Source of the DNA: Coprococcus sp.
Lineage (GTDB): Bacteria > Bacillota > Clostridia > Lachnospirales > Lachnospiraceae
Assembly (NCBI GenBank): GCA_022793995.1
Contig: JAAWDY010000034.1
Coordinates: 1 to 42,549, forward strand
Direction: 5' to 3'
DNA: 42,549 nucleotides
In this document: positions 42,289 through 42,549 of the stretch, piece after piece
How positions within the stretch are numbered: the first letter of the stretch is position 1
Layout of the letters: every line of letters begins with the position of its first letter
Position numbers and translations under genes: made by a program
The notes under the pieces: model-generated
Seen by the model: the letters and a program-made list of their open reading frames with translations, nothing else
Databases searched by the model: none
Told to the model about the DNA's origin: nothing

Positions 42289-42549
42289 TTTAGTTTACCT
42301 TGTAAGTATAGTCTTTAAGGAATTATTTATAAACATTTTGTCCCCTAATAGTTCATACTTATTAATAATAGCTACACTTAGAATTTTGTATAAAAGGCGT
42401 CTGCCATGAGAAGTCCAGCTAATAAATGTCAATAGAAAAATGAAAAATATTTTATCCTAAAAAAGGGCGCACTTATCCCTTGGTGAAAATACCTCTTTTA
42501 AAAAAGATATTGATTTGTTGGATTGCAGTATTATTATGCAGCTATGTCG

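Noticed and set aside
42432..42549. Gene at the right edge
   Set aside because: Only a frame of about 30 codons without start or motif reaches the edge; not enough to call.

Overview
The window looks like a chromosomal segment of a gut-dwelling, low-to-medium GC Gram-positive anaerobe of the Lachnospiraceae (Clostridia). The support is sequence-internal: strong AGGAGG ribosome sites, sigma-A promoters, clostridial families (DegV, EFR1 ferredoxin, DUF3810, DUF3784, NTGD-type wall anchors), a bile-salt-hydrolase-type enzyme, and an NADH:CoA-disulfide-reductase-like protein fused to rhodanese and siroheme domains. No rRNA, tRNA or CRISPR array was seen. Species cannot be fixed from the sequence.

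Layout. 1-150: probable tail of an insertion sequence. 230-6255: rlmI, a DUF3810 membrane protein, a DegV protein and a large redox fusion protein with its own promoter and operator-like palindromes. 6370-9841: a compact phospholipid operon (PAP2 enzyme, YbhN/AglD-like membrane protein, pssA, psd) with promoter and terminator. 9870-20744: an MFS transporter, two OmpR-type two-component systems with small accessory proteins, an unknown 329-residue protein, a YbaK/ProX deacylase, a VanY-like carboxypeptidase and a bile salt hydrolase. 20765-27267: a three-gene operon with a 1353-residue GIY-YIG/helicase/methyltransferase protein, a 283-residue methyltransferase-like partner with no NPPY motif, and an unknown 509-residue protein. 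This is the best candidate for a poorly described restriction or defence system. 27455-31397: a MATE exporter and an APC permease operon that carries three small membrane proteins, one only 57 residues, behind a perfect 16-bp palindrome. 31423-36934: an EFR1 ferredoxin, a lectin/zinc-ribbon protein with a NagZ-like lipoprotein, a second zinc-ribbon membrane protein and a second DegV. 36986-42201: two large cohesin/Ig-like surface-protein genes, both broken (one by several single-base frameshifts and loss of its 5' end, one by a TAG at a conserved Trp codon).

How parts fit together. The pssA/psd pair makes phosphatidylethanolamine, and its two partner membrane proteins probably remodel or move lipids. 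VanY, NagZ, the lectin protein and the surface proteins act at the cell envelope, and the two sensor kinases may report on it. The bile salt hydrolase fits life in the intestine. The helicase-methyltransferase operon is likely accessory and directed at foreign DNA.

Start sites below were chosen by ribosome-binding-site position and often shorten the longest open frame. Domain calls come from recognised motifs, without database searches.
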